From: Verrucomicrobiaceae bacterium UBA1938
GTDB taxonomy: Bacteria > Verrucomicrobiota > Verrucomicrobiia > Verrucomicrobiales > Verrucomicrobiaceae
Assembly (NCBI GenBank): GCA_002336895.1
Contig: DDFC01000025.1
Coordinates: 62,001 to 126,000 of the forward strand
Reading direction: 5' to 3'
Length of the DNA stretch: 64,000 bases
Made by a program: the position numbers and the translations under genes. Below the pieces are notes generated by a model. That model saw only the letters and a program-made list of their open reading frames with translations, was not told the DNA's origin and ran no database searches. Position 1 is the stretch's first letter, and every line of letters begins with the position of its first letter. Positions 29,457 to 37,889 of the stretch are shown in pieces.

Positions 29457-30254
29457 CTACGAGTTCGCAGACCGCCACTGCTCAAAGCTCTCCTTCGCCG
29501 TGCGAAAGACCGCACCGCAGCGCGGACACGTGATGATGGCCACGCCATCGGCAAAGATGTGATCCAGATCATCCTTCGGCAGCCGCAGGATGATCGGCAT
29601 CAGCCGCTCCACCGAGCACCCGCACTCAAACACATACCCGCGCGTTTCCAGCAGCGTCAGATGCTCGTCCGTTTCCAGTGCCAGCACCTGCTCCAGCGTC
29701 AGCGCCGCCAGCCATTCCTCGTCACAGTCCGGCTCTGCGGAGATCTGCACAAACTCCTCCTCCTCCAGCCGGAAAAAGCGCGTCAGCCGCTGCTCGCTCG
29801 TGGTGTAAAAAGTCTCTACCGCCTTGAGCATGTCACTCCCTTGAAATTCGATCATGCTCTGCCGCGTGGGATGCTCCGGCCGCGTCGTCTGCGCGATGAA
29901 AAGCGCCTCCCCCTCCTGCCGCACGTCTTCGGTGAAGACACGCCCTGTCACCCGCCCAGGCCTGGTGCTGCCGGTCACAAACAGATTAGCCCTCTGCGGC
30001 TCCTTCACATGGATCGTCCATGCGCAGGACTCGTCCTGCGGGCGCGAGCACAGGTGCAGCGCCAGCCCGGCCAGCGCATCCTTCAGCATCTGGTCCAGCG
30101 CCTCCTTGTTCTGGATGCCGTGCTGCATCAGGTGCAGGTAGTAATCCAGATACAGCGGGCTGAAGCGCCCTCGCACCAGCAGGGCGTTGCGCTTCCGCAC
30201 AAAGTAGGAGCGGAGGTCCACCACGGAGAGATCCGGTTCTAGCATCTGACTCAT
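29457..30254 (-). CDS. hslO: Hsp33 redox-activated chaperone
   Basis: A 265-residue holdase that becomes active when oxidised. The C-terminal zinc-binding redox switch is visible: CGC (CxC) in YVFECGCSVERL, then CPRC (CxxC) in AIITCPRCGAVF, with the usual LPKDDLDHIFADG between them. The N-terminal region follows the Hsp33 pattern less clearly (DYYLHLMQHGIQ... GLALHLCSRPQDE), so it is a diverged member. Length is slightly shorter than the about 290 of E. coli. Possibly protects during oxidative stress along with the nearby glutathione peroxidase. Confidence 0.85.
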   Translation of the reverse strand: MSQMLEPDLSVVDLRSYFVRKRNALLVRGRFSPLYLDYYLHLMQHGIQNKEALDQMLKDALAGLALHLCSRPQDESCAWTIHVKEPQRANLFVTGSTRPGRVTGRVFTEDVRQEGEALFIAQTTRPEHPTRQSMIEFQGSDMLKAVETFYTTSEQRLTRFFRLEEEEFVQISAEPDCDEEWLAALTLEQVLALETDEHLTLLETRGYVFECGCSVERLMPIILRLPKDDLDHIFADGVAIITCPRCGAVFRTAKESFEQWRSANS

Positions 30255-30302
30255 GCCCTGCCTATCTCACCGGATGCCCGGCGGCGCAAGTGGCTCCGGC
30301 CT

Positions 30303-31169
30303 TCACTTCCCCGCCATGCCGCGGAATTTCTGCCGGTACGCGCTCGGCGTGGTCCCCATCACCTCCCGGAAGCGGCGGTTGAAGTTCGCCAGGTTGCGGT
30401 ACCCGCAGTCCATCGCGATATCCGTGATGTTCGACACATCCTCCGCCAGCATCCCGCACGCACGGCCGATTCGTACCTCATTCACATACTGCGGCACCGT
30501 TTTGCCCGTGCGCGAGTGGAAGAACCGGCTGAAGGCCCCCAGGCTCAGGTGCGCCAGCTTTGCCAGCCGCTCGCGGTCGATTTCCTCGGTCAGGTGCGTG
30601 TGGATGAAATCGATCACCCGCTCCATCCGCCCCTGGTCCGCAGACTCGAGCTTGGGCTCAAAGTTCGAACTCGCCAGCGGCTTCAGCTCCTCGGACTTCG
30701 CCAGCGCATTCAGGATTGCCAGCAGCTCGATCACCCGCCCCAGCCCCTCGCTGTCAGCCAGACGCTTCATGTGCTCGGTCACCGCCGCACGGGCAGCCCC
30801 GCGCACCTCCAGTCCCCGCGCCGCACGCTGCAGCAGCCTCTTCACCGGCTCCATCTCGGGCAGCGCCATGAAGTCACGCCCCAGAAAGGTCTCGTCAAAG
30901 CGCACGATGATGGCATTCACCCGCCGGGATTTGACGTTCGTGTCCTGGTGCCACACATGCGGCAGGTTGGACCCGATCAGTACGATGTCCCCGTCCGTCA
31001 GCGCCCCGATGTTGTCCCCCACCACCCGGTGCCCCCGGCTCTCGATTGCCAGCGTCAGCTGATACTCCGGATGGAAATGCCACCGCGTTCCATAGTCCAG
31101 CGCCCGCACCACCTCACAGTGAAAAGACTCCCACTGGCGTTTCGGCACTTTCTCAAAAACAGGCTTCAT
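30303..31169 (-). CDS. AraC-family transcriptional regulator
   Basis: A 288-residue regulator. Residues about 15-90 form a cupin-like effector domain (WHFHPEYQLTLAIESRGHRVVGD, shown in part), with ligand probably a sugar or small molecule. Residues about 185-285 carry two helix-turn-helix motifs: RLAKLAHLSLGAFSRFFHSR and ITDIAMDCGYRNLANFNRRF, ending in the typical FREVMGTTPSAYRQKF. The target genes are not evident; the gene stands alone, with a 223-base gap upstream, and could act on the divergent or distant sugar genes. Confidence 0.92.
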   Translation of the reverse strand: MKPVFEKVPKRQWESFHCEVVRALDYGTRWHFHPEYQLTLAIESRGHRVVGDNIGALTDGDIVLIGSNLPHVWHQDTNVKSRRVNAIIVRFDETFLGRDFMALPEMEPVKRLLQRAARGLEVRGAARAAVTEHMKRLADSEGLGRVIELLAILNALAKSEELKPLASSNFEPKLESADQGRMERVIDFIHTHLTEEIDRERLAKLAHLSLGAFSRFFHSRTGKTVPQYVNEVRIGRACGMLAEDVSNITDIAMDCGYRNLANFNRRFREVMGTTPSAYRQKFRGMAGK

Positions 31170-31329
31170 GGCGGTGTAGTTGCTGGATTCAGAATAGCTA
31201 CTTCGAAGATCGGCGCACCTTGGCTCAGCAGTGGCACCCCAGTTTCATGCAAGGCGTCCAAATGATCAATAGCTTCGTCATTCGAAGCCAGCACTTATAT
31301 TAGGCGGAGCACAAGGGGCCGGCCAATGG

Positions 31330-31382
31330 CCAGATTTCGAGGTCCTGGTAGCTCTTACCGCCAAAGAGCCTCGAATATCTGG
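31330..31382. repeat. Imperfect inverted repeat downstream of prfB
   Basis: Arms CCAGATTTCGAGG (31330-31342) and CCTCGAATATCTGG (31369-31382) match except for one extra base. An inner GCTCTT/AAGAGC pair fits inside the loop. It begins ten bases after the prfB stop in its reading direction. There is no T-run, so it may be a weak transcription end or an mRNA 3' hairpin. The rest of the gap 31170-31392 shows no gene. Confidence 0.5.
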
Positions 31383-31392
31383 CATCTAGTTG

Positions 31393-32542
31393 CTACTCAT
31401 CGTCATCCTTGTCGCCTTCCCCGGCCTTCTGGCCTCTGAGCATGGCTTCCATGAAGGCATCCAGGTCGCCGTCCATCACGTCGGAGATGTTGCTGGTCTT
31501 CACGCCTGTCCGGAGGTCTTTCACCATCTGGTAGGGCTGGAAGACGTAGCTGCGAATCTGTGAACCCCAGCCGATGTCGCTCTTCTCGCCATACTGGCGG
31601 TCCAGCTCGGCCTTGCGCTTGTCTTCCTCGATCTGGTACAGCTTGGCCTTCAGCATCGCCATCGCCTTCGCACGGTTCTTCGGCTGGCTTCGTTCGATCT
31701 GGCAGGCCACGATCACGCCGCTCGGCACGTGCGTGATTCGCACCGCAGTCTCCACTTTGTTCACGTTCTGCCCGCCTTTGCCGCCGGCACGGTACGTGTC
31801 GATTTTCAGGTCTTCCTCGCGGATCTGAATGTCGATATCCTCTTCCGAGTCGGGTGTGACGTCGATCGAAGCAAAACTCGTGTGGCGCTTCTTGGCGGCA
31901 TCAAACGGTGAGATGCGCACGAGGCGATGCACGCCGCGCTCGGCTTGCAGATATCCAAAGGCGTTTTCGCCCATGATTTCGAGTGTCGCCGAGCGTGTGC
32001 CCACGTCATCGCCGGCTTCGTGGTCGATCAGCTCCACCTTGTAACCACGGCGTACGCACCAGCGCTGGTACATGCGCATGAGCATGTCCGCCCAATCACA
32101 GGCCTCCGTTCCACCGGCTCCGGAGTGGATGGTGATGAAGGCATTGCCACGGTCAAAGGGGCCTTTCAGCAGCTGGCTCAGCTCAAAGGCACCCACGTCC
32201 GCCTCGAGCTTCTTGTGCTCCTGCTCCACCTCACGCCAGGTCTCCATGTCGCCAGCCTCCTTGGCCAGTTCGATGAGCCCGTCAAAATCTGCGGCGCGCG
32301 CTTCAAGCTCCTGCAGCGGTCCGATTTTCTTTTTGATGACGTTCGTGCGGTCAATCAGCTTGCGCGCCGCGTTCGCATCATCCCAGAAGCCGGGGGCCGC
32401 CAGGCGGTCCTCCAGCATTGCCAGCTCGTCTTTTAATTTCGGTACGTCAAAGATACCTCCGGAGTTCTCCCAATTTTGCCTTGAGGGCGGTGGTGTCGAG
32501 GGCCTGGAGGTCGGTGAGGATGGTCTTGCTGGTCTTTTCCAT
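31393..32542 (-). CDS. prfB: Peptide chain release factor 2 with programmed +1 frameshift
   Basis: RF2 ends translation at UGA and UAA. The gene starts at 32542 (MEKTSKTIL), runs 31 codons in one frame to a TGA at 32449-32447, and continues in the +1 frame as DVPKLKDELAML. The site reads CGG AGG TAT CTT TGA C, the classic RF2 autoregulatory shift: an internal Shine-Dalgarno-like GGAGG, then CTT-TGA-C. The joined product is about 382 residues. SPF tripeptide (RISPFD) and GGQ catalytic motif (GGKGGQNVNK) are present. A conventional ORF call begins too far upstream (32628) and misses the real N-terminus. It is divergent from recO. Confidence 0.95.
32447..32460 (-). promoter_or_regulatory. prfB: prfB programmed frameshift site
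   Basis: On the minus strand the sequence is GGAGGTATCTTTGA: a Shine-Dalgarno-like GGAGG, then the slippery CTT and in-frame stop TGA followed by C. When RF2 is scarce the ribosome shifts +1 from CTT onto TTT and finishes the protein; when RF2 is plentiful it ends at TGA. The match to the E. coli site AGGGGGTATCTTTGAC is almost complete. Confidence 0.93.
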
Positions 32543-32593
32543 GATGCAGCGTAGATAACGGCTCGGCACACGAGTTCAACGCCTTTTGTCATC

Positions 32594-33139
32594 ATGGAAA
32601 AAACCGAGGCCATTCTCATCGGGCGCACGCGCTATGCGGAAGCCAGCCTCATCGTGCACTGGTGCTCGCCGGACGTCGGCCTCTTTAAAACCATCGCCAA
32701 AGGCGCCCTGCGTCCCAAATCCCCCTTCTCTGGCGTGCTCGATCTCTTTGTCTCCGCAGATCTCCGCTTTGTCCGCAGCAAATCCAGCGACCTCCACACC
32801 CTCGCCGAGGCCCGCTGGACCCATCCCCGCCTCGGCCTGCGCGAAAGCTACGGCCGCGTCCTCGCTGCCACCTACCTCGTCAAGCTTATCAGCCTCGTCG
32901 CCGAAAGCGGCTCGCCCATTCCCGAGATCCACGACCTCCTCGTCAAAGCCCTCGACTACCTCGCCGCCAAAGACCCCGTCCCCGCCCTCATCACCCGTTT
33001 CGAGCAGCGCCTCGCCGAGCACCTCGGCATCATCCCCGAAGGCGAGCCCGGCATGGCTGCCGCCGCCATCGAAGACAGCTTCCACCGCAAGCTCCCCGTC
33101 CAGCGCCGCCAACTCGCCGACTGGATGGCGAATAAATGA
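32594..33139 (+). CDS. recO: DNA repair protein RecO (short)
   Basis: A 181-residue recombination mediator that helps load RecA with RecR. The N-terminal OB domain is recognisable: TEAILIGRTRYAEASLIVHW, then GLFKTIAKGALRPKSPFSGVL and LDLFVSADLRFV. The helical C-terminal domain (AATYLVKLISLVAES) is present but short, and the usual zinc-finger cysteines are absent. Full-length RecO is about 240 residues, so this is a compact version. It starts 51 bases from divergent prfB and faces the convergent lipoprotein. It is strongly C-rich on the coding strand, unlike other + strand genes outside 27.7-37.4 kb. Confidence 0.85.
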   Translation: MEKTEAILIGRTRYAEASLIVHWCSPDVGLFKTIAKGALRPKSPFSGVLDLFVSADLRFVRSKSSDLHTLAEARWTHPRLGLRESYGRVLAATYLVKLISLVAESGSPIPEIHDLLVKALDYLAAKDPVPALITRFEQRLAEHLGIIPEGEPGMAAAAIEDSFHRKLPVQRRQLADWMANK

Positions 33140-33174
33140 GCCAGCCGCCGCTGTTTGGAGCATTCTTCAATTCA

Positions 33175-33642
33175 TCAACGATAGTAAGGCAAATCAATCC
33201 TTCCCACGATCTTCTTGTTTCGATCTGTCAAAATCAACGTGTCGAAATACGGCTCCAGGCGGGGTTCATGGTAGTATTTCTCATCCTCAAATGTTGGCAA
33301 CAATTCCGCATCTGGAGATCCTTTTTTCAGAGGCACAATCTTGAAATTCGCTCTCCAGTGCTTGTAGGCTGACAATGTATATCCGTCATGCATGTCCCAG
33401 TGTTCCGATTGAGATGCGTATCCGCCACGAACTCCACCCATCCAACGTGTGCTCGGCACCCCATATAGTCGGAAGTGATAGAACACTTTCTCTCTCGGCA
33501 TACCCTCAGATGACTTTGCGGCCCTGACTTTGTTCAGCGCCTCCGTGTAATCCCCCCATGGAGAACGCGGCTTCGGCGTCGAGCATGAAACAAACTGGAC
33601 GGCCACCAACAGAGCGATCATCCATTTGGCCAAGGTGTCCAT
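33175..33642 (-). CDS. Uncharacterised lipoprotein
   Basis: A 155-residue predicted lipoprotein. N-terminus MDTLAKWMIALLVAVQFVSC has a lipobox ending in Cys20. The rest has an alternating beta-like pattern (EKVFYHFRLYGVPSTRWMGG, YFDTLILTDRNKKIVGRI) that resembles small OmpA-assembly/SmpA-like lipoproteins only loosely. No function can be named. It lies 12 bases downstream of the glutathione peroxidase gene on the same strand, so they are probably co-transcribed. Its base composition is less C-rich than the rest of the block. Confidence 0.6.
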   Translation of the reverse strand: MDTLAKWMIALLVAVQFVSCSTPKPRSPWGDYTEALNKVRAAKSSEGMPREKVFYHFRLYGVPSTRWMGGVRGGYASQSEHWDMHDGYTLSAYKHWRANFKIVPLKKGSPDAELLPTFEDEKYYHEPRLEPYFDTLILTDRNKKIVGRIDLPYYR

Positions 33643-33654
33643 ATTCGTTTGGAT

Positions 33655-34179
33655 TTACTTCAGCGCCGCCTCGATTGCCGCCTTCAACTCAGGCGAATCC
33701 GGCTCCACATCCGAGCCAAACCGCTGCAGCACCTTCCCGTCCTTGCCCACGAGAAACTTCTCAAAGTTCCACCCCACCTCGCCGCCCACGGCAGACTGCA
33801 GCGCCGCATACAGCGGGTGCTTCGCATCTCCTTTGATCACCACCTTGGAAAACATCGGAAAGGTCACCTTGTAACGCTCAGTGCAAAACGCCTTGATGGC
33901 CGATTCCGCACCCGGTTCCTGACCACCGAAATCATTGCAGGGAAAACCGAGCACCACCAGCCCCTTGCCGCTCATCTTCTGATACAGGTCCTCCAGCCCC
34001 GCATACTGCGGCGTGTAGCCACACTCTGAGGCCACATTCACCACCAGGAGCACCTTCCCAGCATAAGCCTTCAGCGTCGTGTCCTTCCCATCAATATCCT
34101 TGATAGCGATATCCTGGACGTTGGTGTCGGCAGCCACTGCAATGGAAGTCATGAGAAGGGAAAGAAGAAGCGATTTCAT
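33655..34179 (-). CDS. Exported glutathione peroxidase-like protein (Cys type)
   Basis: A 174-residue thiol peroxidase that reduces hydroperoxides. A signal peptide (MKSLLLSLLMTSIAVAA) suggests export. The catalytic residues are Cys53 in VNVASECGYT, Gln87 in NDFGGQEPG, and Trp with Asn in GWNFEKF, the family tetrad. The selenocysteine is replaced by cysteine as usual in bacteria. The reductant is probably thioredoxin-like. A second Cys in FPCNDF (Cys81) may serve as resolving residue. The in-frame extension upstream adds 15 residues but no signal, so 34179 is preferred. Confidence 0.92.
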   Translation of the reverse strand: MKSLLLSLLMTSIAVAADTNVQDIAIKDIDGKDTTLKAYAGKVLLVVNVASECGYTPQYAGLEDLYQKMSGKGLVVLGFPCNDFGGQEPGAESAIKAFCTERYKVTFPMFSKVVIKGDAKHPLYAALQSAVGGEVGWNFEKFLVGKDGKVLQRFGSDVEPDSPELKAAIEAALK

Positions 34180-34273
34180 ATTCAGGTAGGATCTACGAGC
34201 AACAAACGGAGAACGGCACACCATTCACACTTCTGGCTTCGTCATTATTTCGTCATTCGGATTTACTCATTCG

Positions 34274-34999
34274 TCATTTCTCCTCCACCATACTGAGGAA
34301 AATATCCTCCAGCCGGCTCCCCCGCTGCTCATGCTCACGCCTTAGTTCTTCCAGCGTGCCCAGCGCCACCAGCCTGCCATGGTGGATGATGCCAATGCGG
34401 TCGGCCAGCTCCTCCGCGATGTTCAGCAGATGCGTGCTCATCAGCACCGTCGTACCCGCCAGGCTCCGCTCCTTGATTTCACGCTTCACCGTGCGCGCAT
34501 GGATGGGGTCCAGCCCCACCATCGGCTCATCGATCACAAACACCTTCGGATCATGCAGCAGCGCACTGGCGATCCCCAGTCTCTGCCTCGTGCCGTGGCT
34601 GAGATTCTCAATCCGCTGCCGCGAATGCTCATGCAGCGCAAACTTGGTGAACAGCGCATCCGTCTGCGCCTTCGCCTTCGCAGGCTCCATCTCAAACAGC
34701 TCCGCGATGAACTCCATGAACTCCACAGGCGTCAGTTTTTCATAAAACACCGCCACATCCGGCACATAGCCCAGCAGCGCCTTGGCCTTCATCGCCTCCT
34801 GCTGCACATCATGCCCGCACAGCCGCACCTTGCCGGCATCCGGCTTCATCAGCCCCGTCAGCAGCTTCATCGCCGTCGTCTTGCCCGCGCCATTCGGCCC
34901 TAGAAAGGCGAACAGCTCACCGGGTTGGATGGTCAGATTCAGCCCGTCCAGCGCCCGCAGCTCGCCGTAGTTTATCGTCAGGTTTTCGATCTCGATCAT
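34274..34999 (-). CDS. ABC transporter ATP-binding protein (ABC-2 type)
   Basis: A 241-residue ATPase subunit. Walker A is GPNGAGKTT (about residue 36), the signature is LSHGTRQR, Walker B with catalytic Glu is VFVIDEPMVGLD, and the switch His is in MSTHLLNI. The subfamily resembles the CcmA/NatA type used with ABC-2 permeases for export. No permease gene lies next to it: downstream is glutathione peroxidase and upstream the hypothetical exported protein at 35021, 21 bases before it. The partner may be elsewhere. Confidence 0.9.
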   Translation of the reverse strand: MIEIENLTINYGELRALDGLNLTIQPGELFAFLGPNGAGKTTAMKLLTGLMKPDAGKVRLCGHDVQQEAMKAKALLGYVPDVAVFYEKLTPVEFMEFIAELFEMEPAKAKAQTDALFTKFALHEHSRQRIENLSHGTRQRLGIASALLHDPKVFVIDEPMVGLDPIHARTVKREIKERSLAGTTVLMSTHLLNIAEELADRIGIIHHGRLVALGTLEELRREHEQRGSRLEDIFLSMVEEK

Positions 35000-35020
35000 G
35001 CGTCAGTTAAAAAGTTCCCT

Positions 35021-35821
35021 TCATTCCGCGCCCTCCTGCAGCCCGTGTATCGCAGGCTCCAGCAGCACATAGTCACTCGGCAGGTCTATGCGGGCCAGCT
35101 CTCCCGCTTCGGTAAAGATCATCTTCACCTCGTGCATCCCCATCACCGGCAGCGTCAGCACAAAGCACTTCCTCTGCCTCCCGGCCAGCACCATCTGCCC
35201 CTCACGCGCCTGCAGCTTCATCGCATCAGGAGAGGCCTCGTTCTTCATCAGCCCGCCGCTGATCATCGAAAGCATTCCCGGCGCGCCATCCAGCCCGCCA
35301 CCACCACCGAAGTTCATCAGCATCTGCACATCCTTCGAGCTCATCACCACACGATCCCCCTGCTTCACCAGCAGCTCGGGTGTGGGGTTCCTCTCATCCC
35401 ACGAGAGCTGCATGCTCGCATCCTTATGGGGAAAGGTGGCCTTCAGCCCCAGATGCTGCCACCGCTCTGCATCTGCCAGCGTACAGCCCATGTTCCATGC
35501 CGCCAGGATGCTGTGCGCAGGTACTCCGGCTTCCGACTCCTGCTCCACAGATCCATGCGAGATGATGTCATACACCGTCTGATGGTTCGGCTTGATCCGC
35601 CGCGCCACCTGCAGGTTTGCATGCCCCACCTTTTCCTTCTGATGGTATAGATGCAGCGTGCAGCCAAAGTTTTCCGACTGTCTTAAAAACAGATCAAAAA
35701 CCATCTTCGGCGGCACCACCGCAAACCTCGACTCCTCTGGAAAATAGCTGTCACGCACAAGCAGCCCGGACATCACCGACCAGAACGCCACTGTAAGGAC
35801 TGCCACGACACGCCAGAGCAT
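35021..35821 (-). CDS. Uncharacterised membrane-anchored protein
   Basis: A 266-residue protein with one N-terminal hydrophobic segment (VVAVLTVAFWSVMSGLLV), then an extended mostly beta-structured periplasmic part. VYDIISHGSVEQESEAGVPAH and GRQRKCFVLTLPVMGMHEVKMIF are the most ordered-looking segments, with a Gly-rich loop FGGGGGLDG near residue 175. I recognise no family. It lies 21 bases upstream of the ABC ATPase in the same direction, so it may be a component or cargo-linked protein of that exporter; this is inference. The divergent sulfatase starts 101 bases away. Confidence 0.62.
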   Translation of the reverse strand: MLWRVVAVLTVAFWSVMSGLLVRDSYFPEESRFAVVPPKMVFDLFLRQSENFGCTLHLYHQKEKVGHANLQVARRIKPNHQTVYDIISHGSVEQESEAGVPAHSILAAWNMGCTLADAERWQHLGLKATFPHKDASMQLSWDERNPTPELLVKQGDRVVMSSKDVQMLMNFGGGGGLDGAPGMLSMISGGLMKNEASPDAMKLQAREGQMVLAGRQRKCFVLTLPVMGMHEVKMIFTEAGELARIDLPSDYVLLEPAIHGLQEGAE

Positions 35822-35922
35822 GATTTAAATACTAGCTGGGAAACGTTCGCAGAAGCAAGCCCGCCGAGTTTTTCACCGCAAAAAATCTCGCCATCGCCCC
35901 ACCCTCTTGCCACCATCCCGTC

Positions 35923-37383
35923 ATGCGTCTCCTGCTAGCCCTCTGCCTTCTCACCCTGCCCTTGGCCGCCGCCGATCAGCGCCCGCCAAATGTCGTTCTC
36001 ATTCTTCTCGATGACCTGGGCTACTCCGACCTCGGCTGCTTCGGCGCGGACAAAATCAAAACACCCCACATCGACCGCATGGCCGCTGAGGGCACCCGCT
36101 TCACCAGCTTCTACGTGGCCCAGGCAGTTTGCAGCGCCTCACGCGCCGCACTCATGACCGGCTGCTACGCCAACCGCGTCGGCATGCAGGGCGCCCTGAA
36201 TCATACCAGCAAAGAAGGCATCCACCCCGACGAGCAGCTTCTTCCCGAGCTCCTGAAGACACGCAGCTACGCCACCGCCGCTTTTGGCAAATGGCACCTC
36301 GGCACCGATCTGCTATTCAATCCCCTTCACAACGGCTTCGATTCCTTCCTCGGCATCCCTTACTCCAACGACAACAGCAAATACCACCCCTCTCTGGCCA
36401 AGGAGATGCCGCCCCTGCCTTTCTACGATGGCCTCCAAGTCATCGAGACCGACCCCGACCAGAGCCAGTTCACCCAGCGCTTCACCGCAGCAGCCACGCA
36501 GTTCATCGAGCAGCACAAAGACACCGCCTTCTTCCTCTACGTGCCCCACGTCATGCCGCACGTGCCCATCTTCGCCTCCGCTGCGGCTCGTGGCCAGTCC
36601 GCCGCCGGACTTTACGGCGATGTCGTGCAGGAGCTGGACGGCTCCGTCGGCCAGATCCTCGCCACCCTTCAGCGCTGCGGCATCGATGACCGCACCCTCG
36701 TCATCCTCTTTTCAGACAACGGTCCCTTCCTCAGCTATGGCAACCACGCCGGCAGCGCCAAACCTCTCCGTGAGGGAAAGCTCACCACCTTCGAGGGCGG
36801 CGTCCGCAGCCCCTTCATCGCCCGCTGGCCCGGACACGTTCCCGCTGCCCGTGTGTGCGACGAGCCCGTCATGGAGATCGACCTCCTCCCCACCATTGCC
36901 TCCCTCGTCGGTGCCCAGCTCCCTCAAGGTAAAATCGACGGCCTCAATATCCTCCCGCTCCTCGAAGGCAAAGCAAACGCCACATCACCTCACGAGTCCC
37001 TCGTCTTCTACGGTGGCGATGAGCTCCAGGCCATCCGCAGCGGCCAGTGGAAGCTCCACTTCCCCCACCCCTACATCACCGTGGACGGCGAACCCGGCCG
37101 CGATGGCAAGCCCGCCCGCTTCGGCCAGATGCAGCCCAAATCCATCACCCAGAGCGGCATCGCAGGCATCGCCTCACGCCACGGCTACCGCGTGGAAAAC
37201 ATCGGCCTCTCCCTCTTCAATCTGAAAGACGACCCCGGCGAAACCCACGACGTCTCCCAGGATCACCCCGAAATCGTCGAGCGCCTGAAAAAGCTCGCTG
37301 AACCCACACGCCTAGAACTGGGTGACGCCCTGCAAAAAATCAAAGGCGCGGAAAACCGACCGCTCGGCCTCGCGCCACAGTGA
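35923..37383 (+). CDS. Exported sulfatase (C-S-A-S-R type)
   Basis: A 486-residue sulfatase. Signal peptide MRLLLALCLLTLPLAAA, metal aspartates in LLDDLGYSDLGC, and the formylglycine site CSASR at Cys70. The alanine in place of the usual proline (CxPxR) is an accepted variant for maturation. GKWHLGTD and the FSDNGPFLSYGNHAGSAK segment supply other active-site residues. It likely acts on sulfated polysaccharides outside the cytoplasm. It is a + strand gene that is C-rich on its coding strand, in contrast to + strand genes before 27.7 kb and after 37.4 kb. Confidence 0.93.
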   Translation: MRLLLALCLLTLPLAAADQRPPNVVLILLDDLGYSDLGCFGADKIKTPHIDRMAAEGTRFTSFYVAQAVCSASRAALMTGCYANRVGMQGALNHTSKEGIHPDEQLLPELLKTRSYATAAFGKWHLGTDLLFNPLHNGFDSFLGIPYSNDNSKYHPSLAKEMPPLPFYDGLQVIETDPDQSQFTQRFTAAATQFIEQHKDTAFFLYVPHVMPHVPIFASAAARGQSAAGLYGDVVQELDGSVGQILATLQRCGIDDRTLVILFSDNGPFLSYGNHAGSAKPLREGKLTTFEGGVRSPFIARWPGHVPAARVCDEPVMEIDLLPTIASLVGAQLPQGKIDGLNILPLLEGKANATSPHESLVFYGGDELQAIRSGQWKLHFPHPYITVDGEPGRDGKPARFGQMQPKSITQSGIAGIASRHGYRVENIGLSLFNLKDDPGETHDVSQDHPEIVERLKKLAEPTRLELGDALQKIKGAENRPLGLAPQ

Positions 37384-37532
37384 TGAAGAGGTGAAAGGGC
37401 GGCACTCGAAACGCCTGTCGCATTCTCCGGTGGTGGAGCGAGGGATGCGCGGAGGATGCCTGGATGCTGATTTGATGCAGCAACCTGGCCTCAGCCACAG
37501 GCGGGGTTGCATTTCTCCGTAGATTCAGAGTG

Positions 37533-37850
37533 TCAGGAGTATTTGACGTCCTTGCGGGGTTCCATCTCGAAGGCGGTGGATTCCTGCTCGGAGATGTTGG
37601 GCTTGAGGACTTCCTCGCGGAACTTGATGTAGTGGGGGTCGTCCTGGCAGATGGCGAGCTTGTCCATGCTTTCGACCTCGATGTAAACGAACCAGGGGTA
37701 GGCGTCGGAGGTGTTGACGCGCTTGCCGGTTTTGACGGTGAGCACCTCAGGCACACGCAGGAGCATGACGCGGGTCTGGGACATCATGGTCTCCAGCTTT
37801 TCCTCATCGACCTGGGGCTTGAGCTGAAACAGGCTGAGGTAGGCGATCAT
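37533..37850 (-). CDS. Dabb (stress-responsive A/B barrel) domain protein
   Basis: A 105-residue small ferredoxin-like alpha/beta barrel protein. The pattern MIAYLSLFQLKP, a central helix VDEEKLETMMSQTRVML, then YIEVESMDKLAICQDDPHYIKF, a strand and helix typical of Dabb (the conserved H near DPHYIKF), supports the call. These proteins form dimers and may be enzymes or ligand binders; the function here is unknown. It follows nuoA by 39 bases and could be co-transcribed. A second Dabb protein is at 44242. Confidence 0.75.
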   Translation of the reverse strand: MIAYLSLFQLKPQVDEEKLETMMSQTRVMLLRVPEVLTVKTGKRVNTSDAYPWFVYIEVESMDKLAICQDDPHYIKFREEVLKPNISEQESTAFEMEPRKDVKYS

Positions 37851-37889
37851 GGAGGCAGATGCAGGGGCGGCCCGAGGAGTCAGAAGAGA

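Noticed and set aside
31393..32628. prfB as a broken gene, or as a full gene starting at 32628
   Set aside because: The in-frame TGA is part of the conserved programmed frameshift; the upstream extension is not RF2-like.
27566..37503. Direct repeat GCCACAGGCG at both edges of the skew-reversed block
   Set aside because: Ten-base direct repeats would not mediate inversion and are expected by chance; no inverted repeat was seen at the edges.
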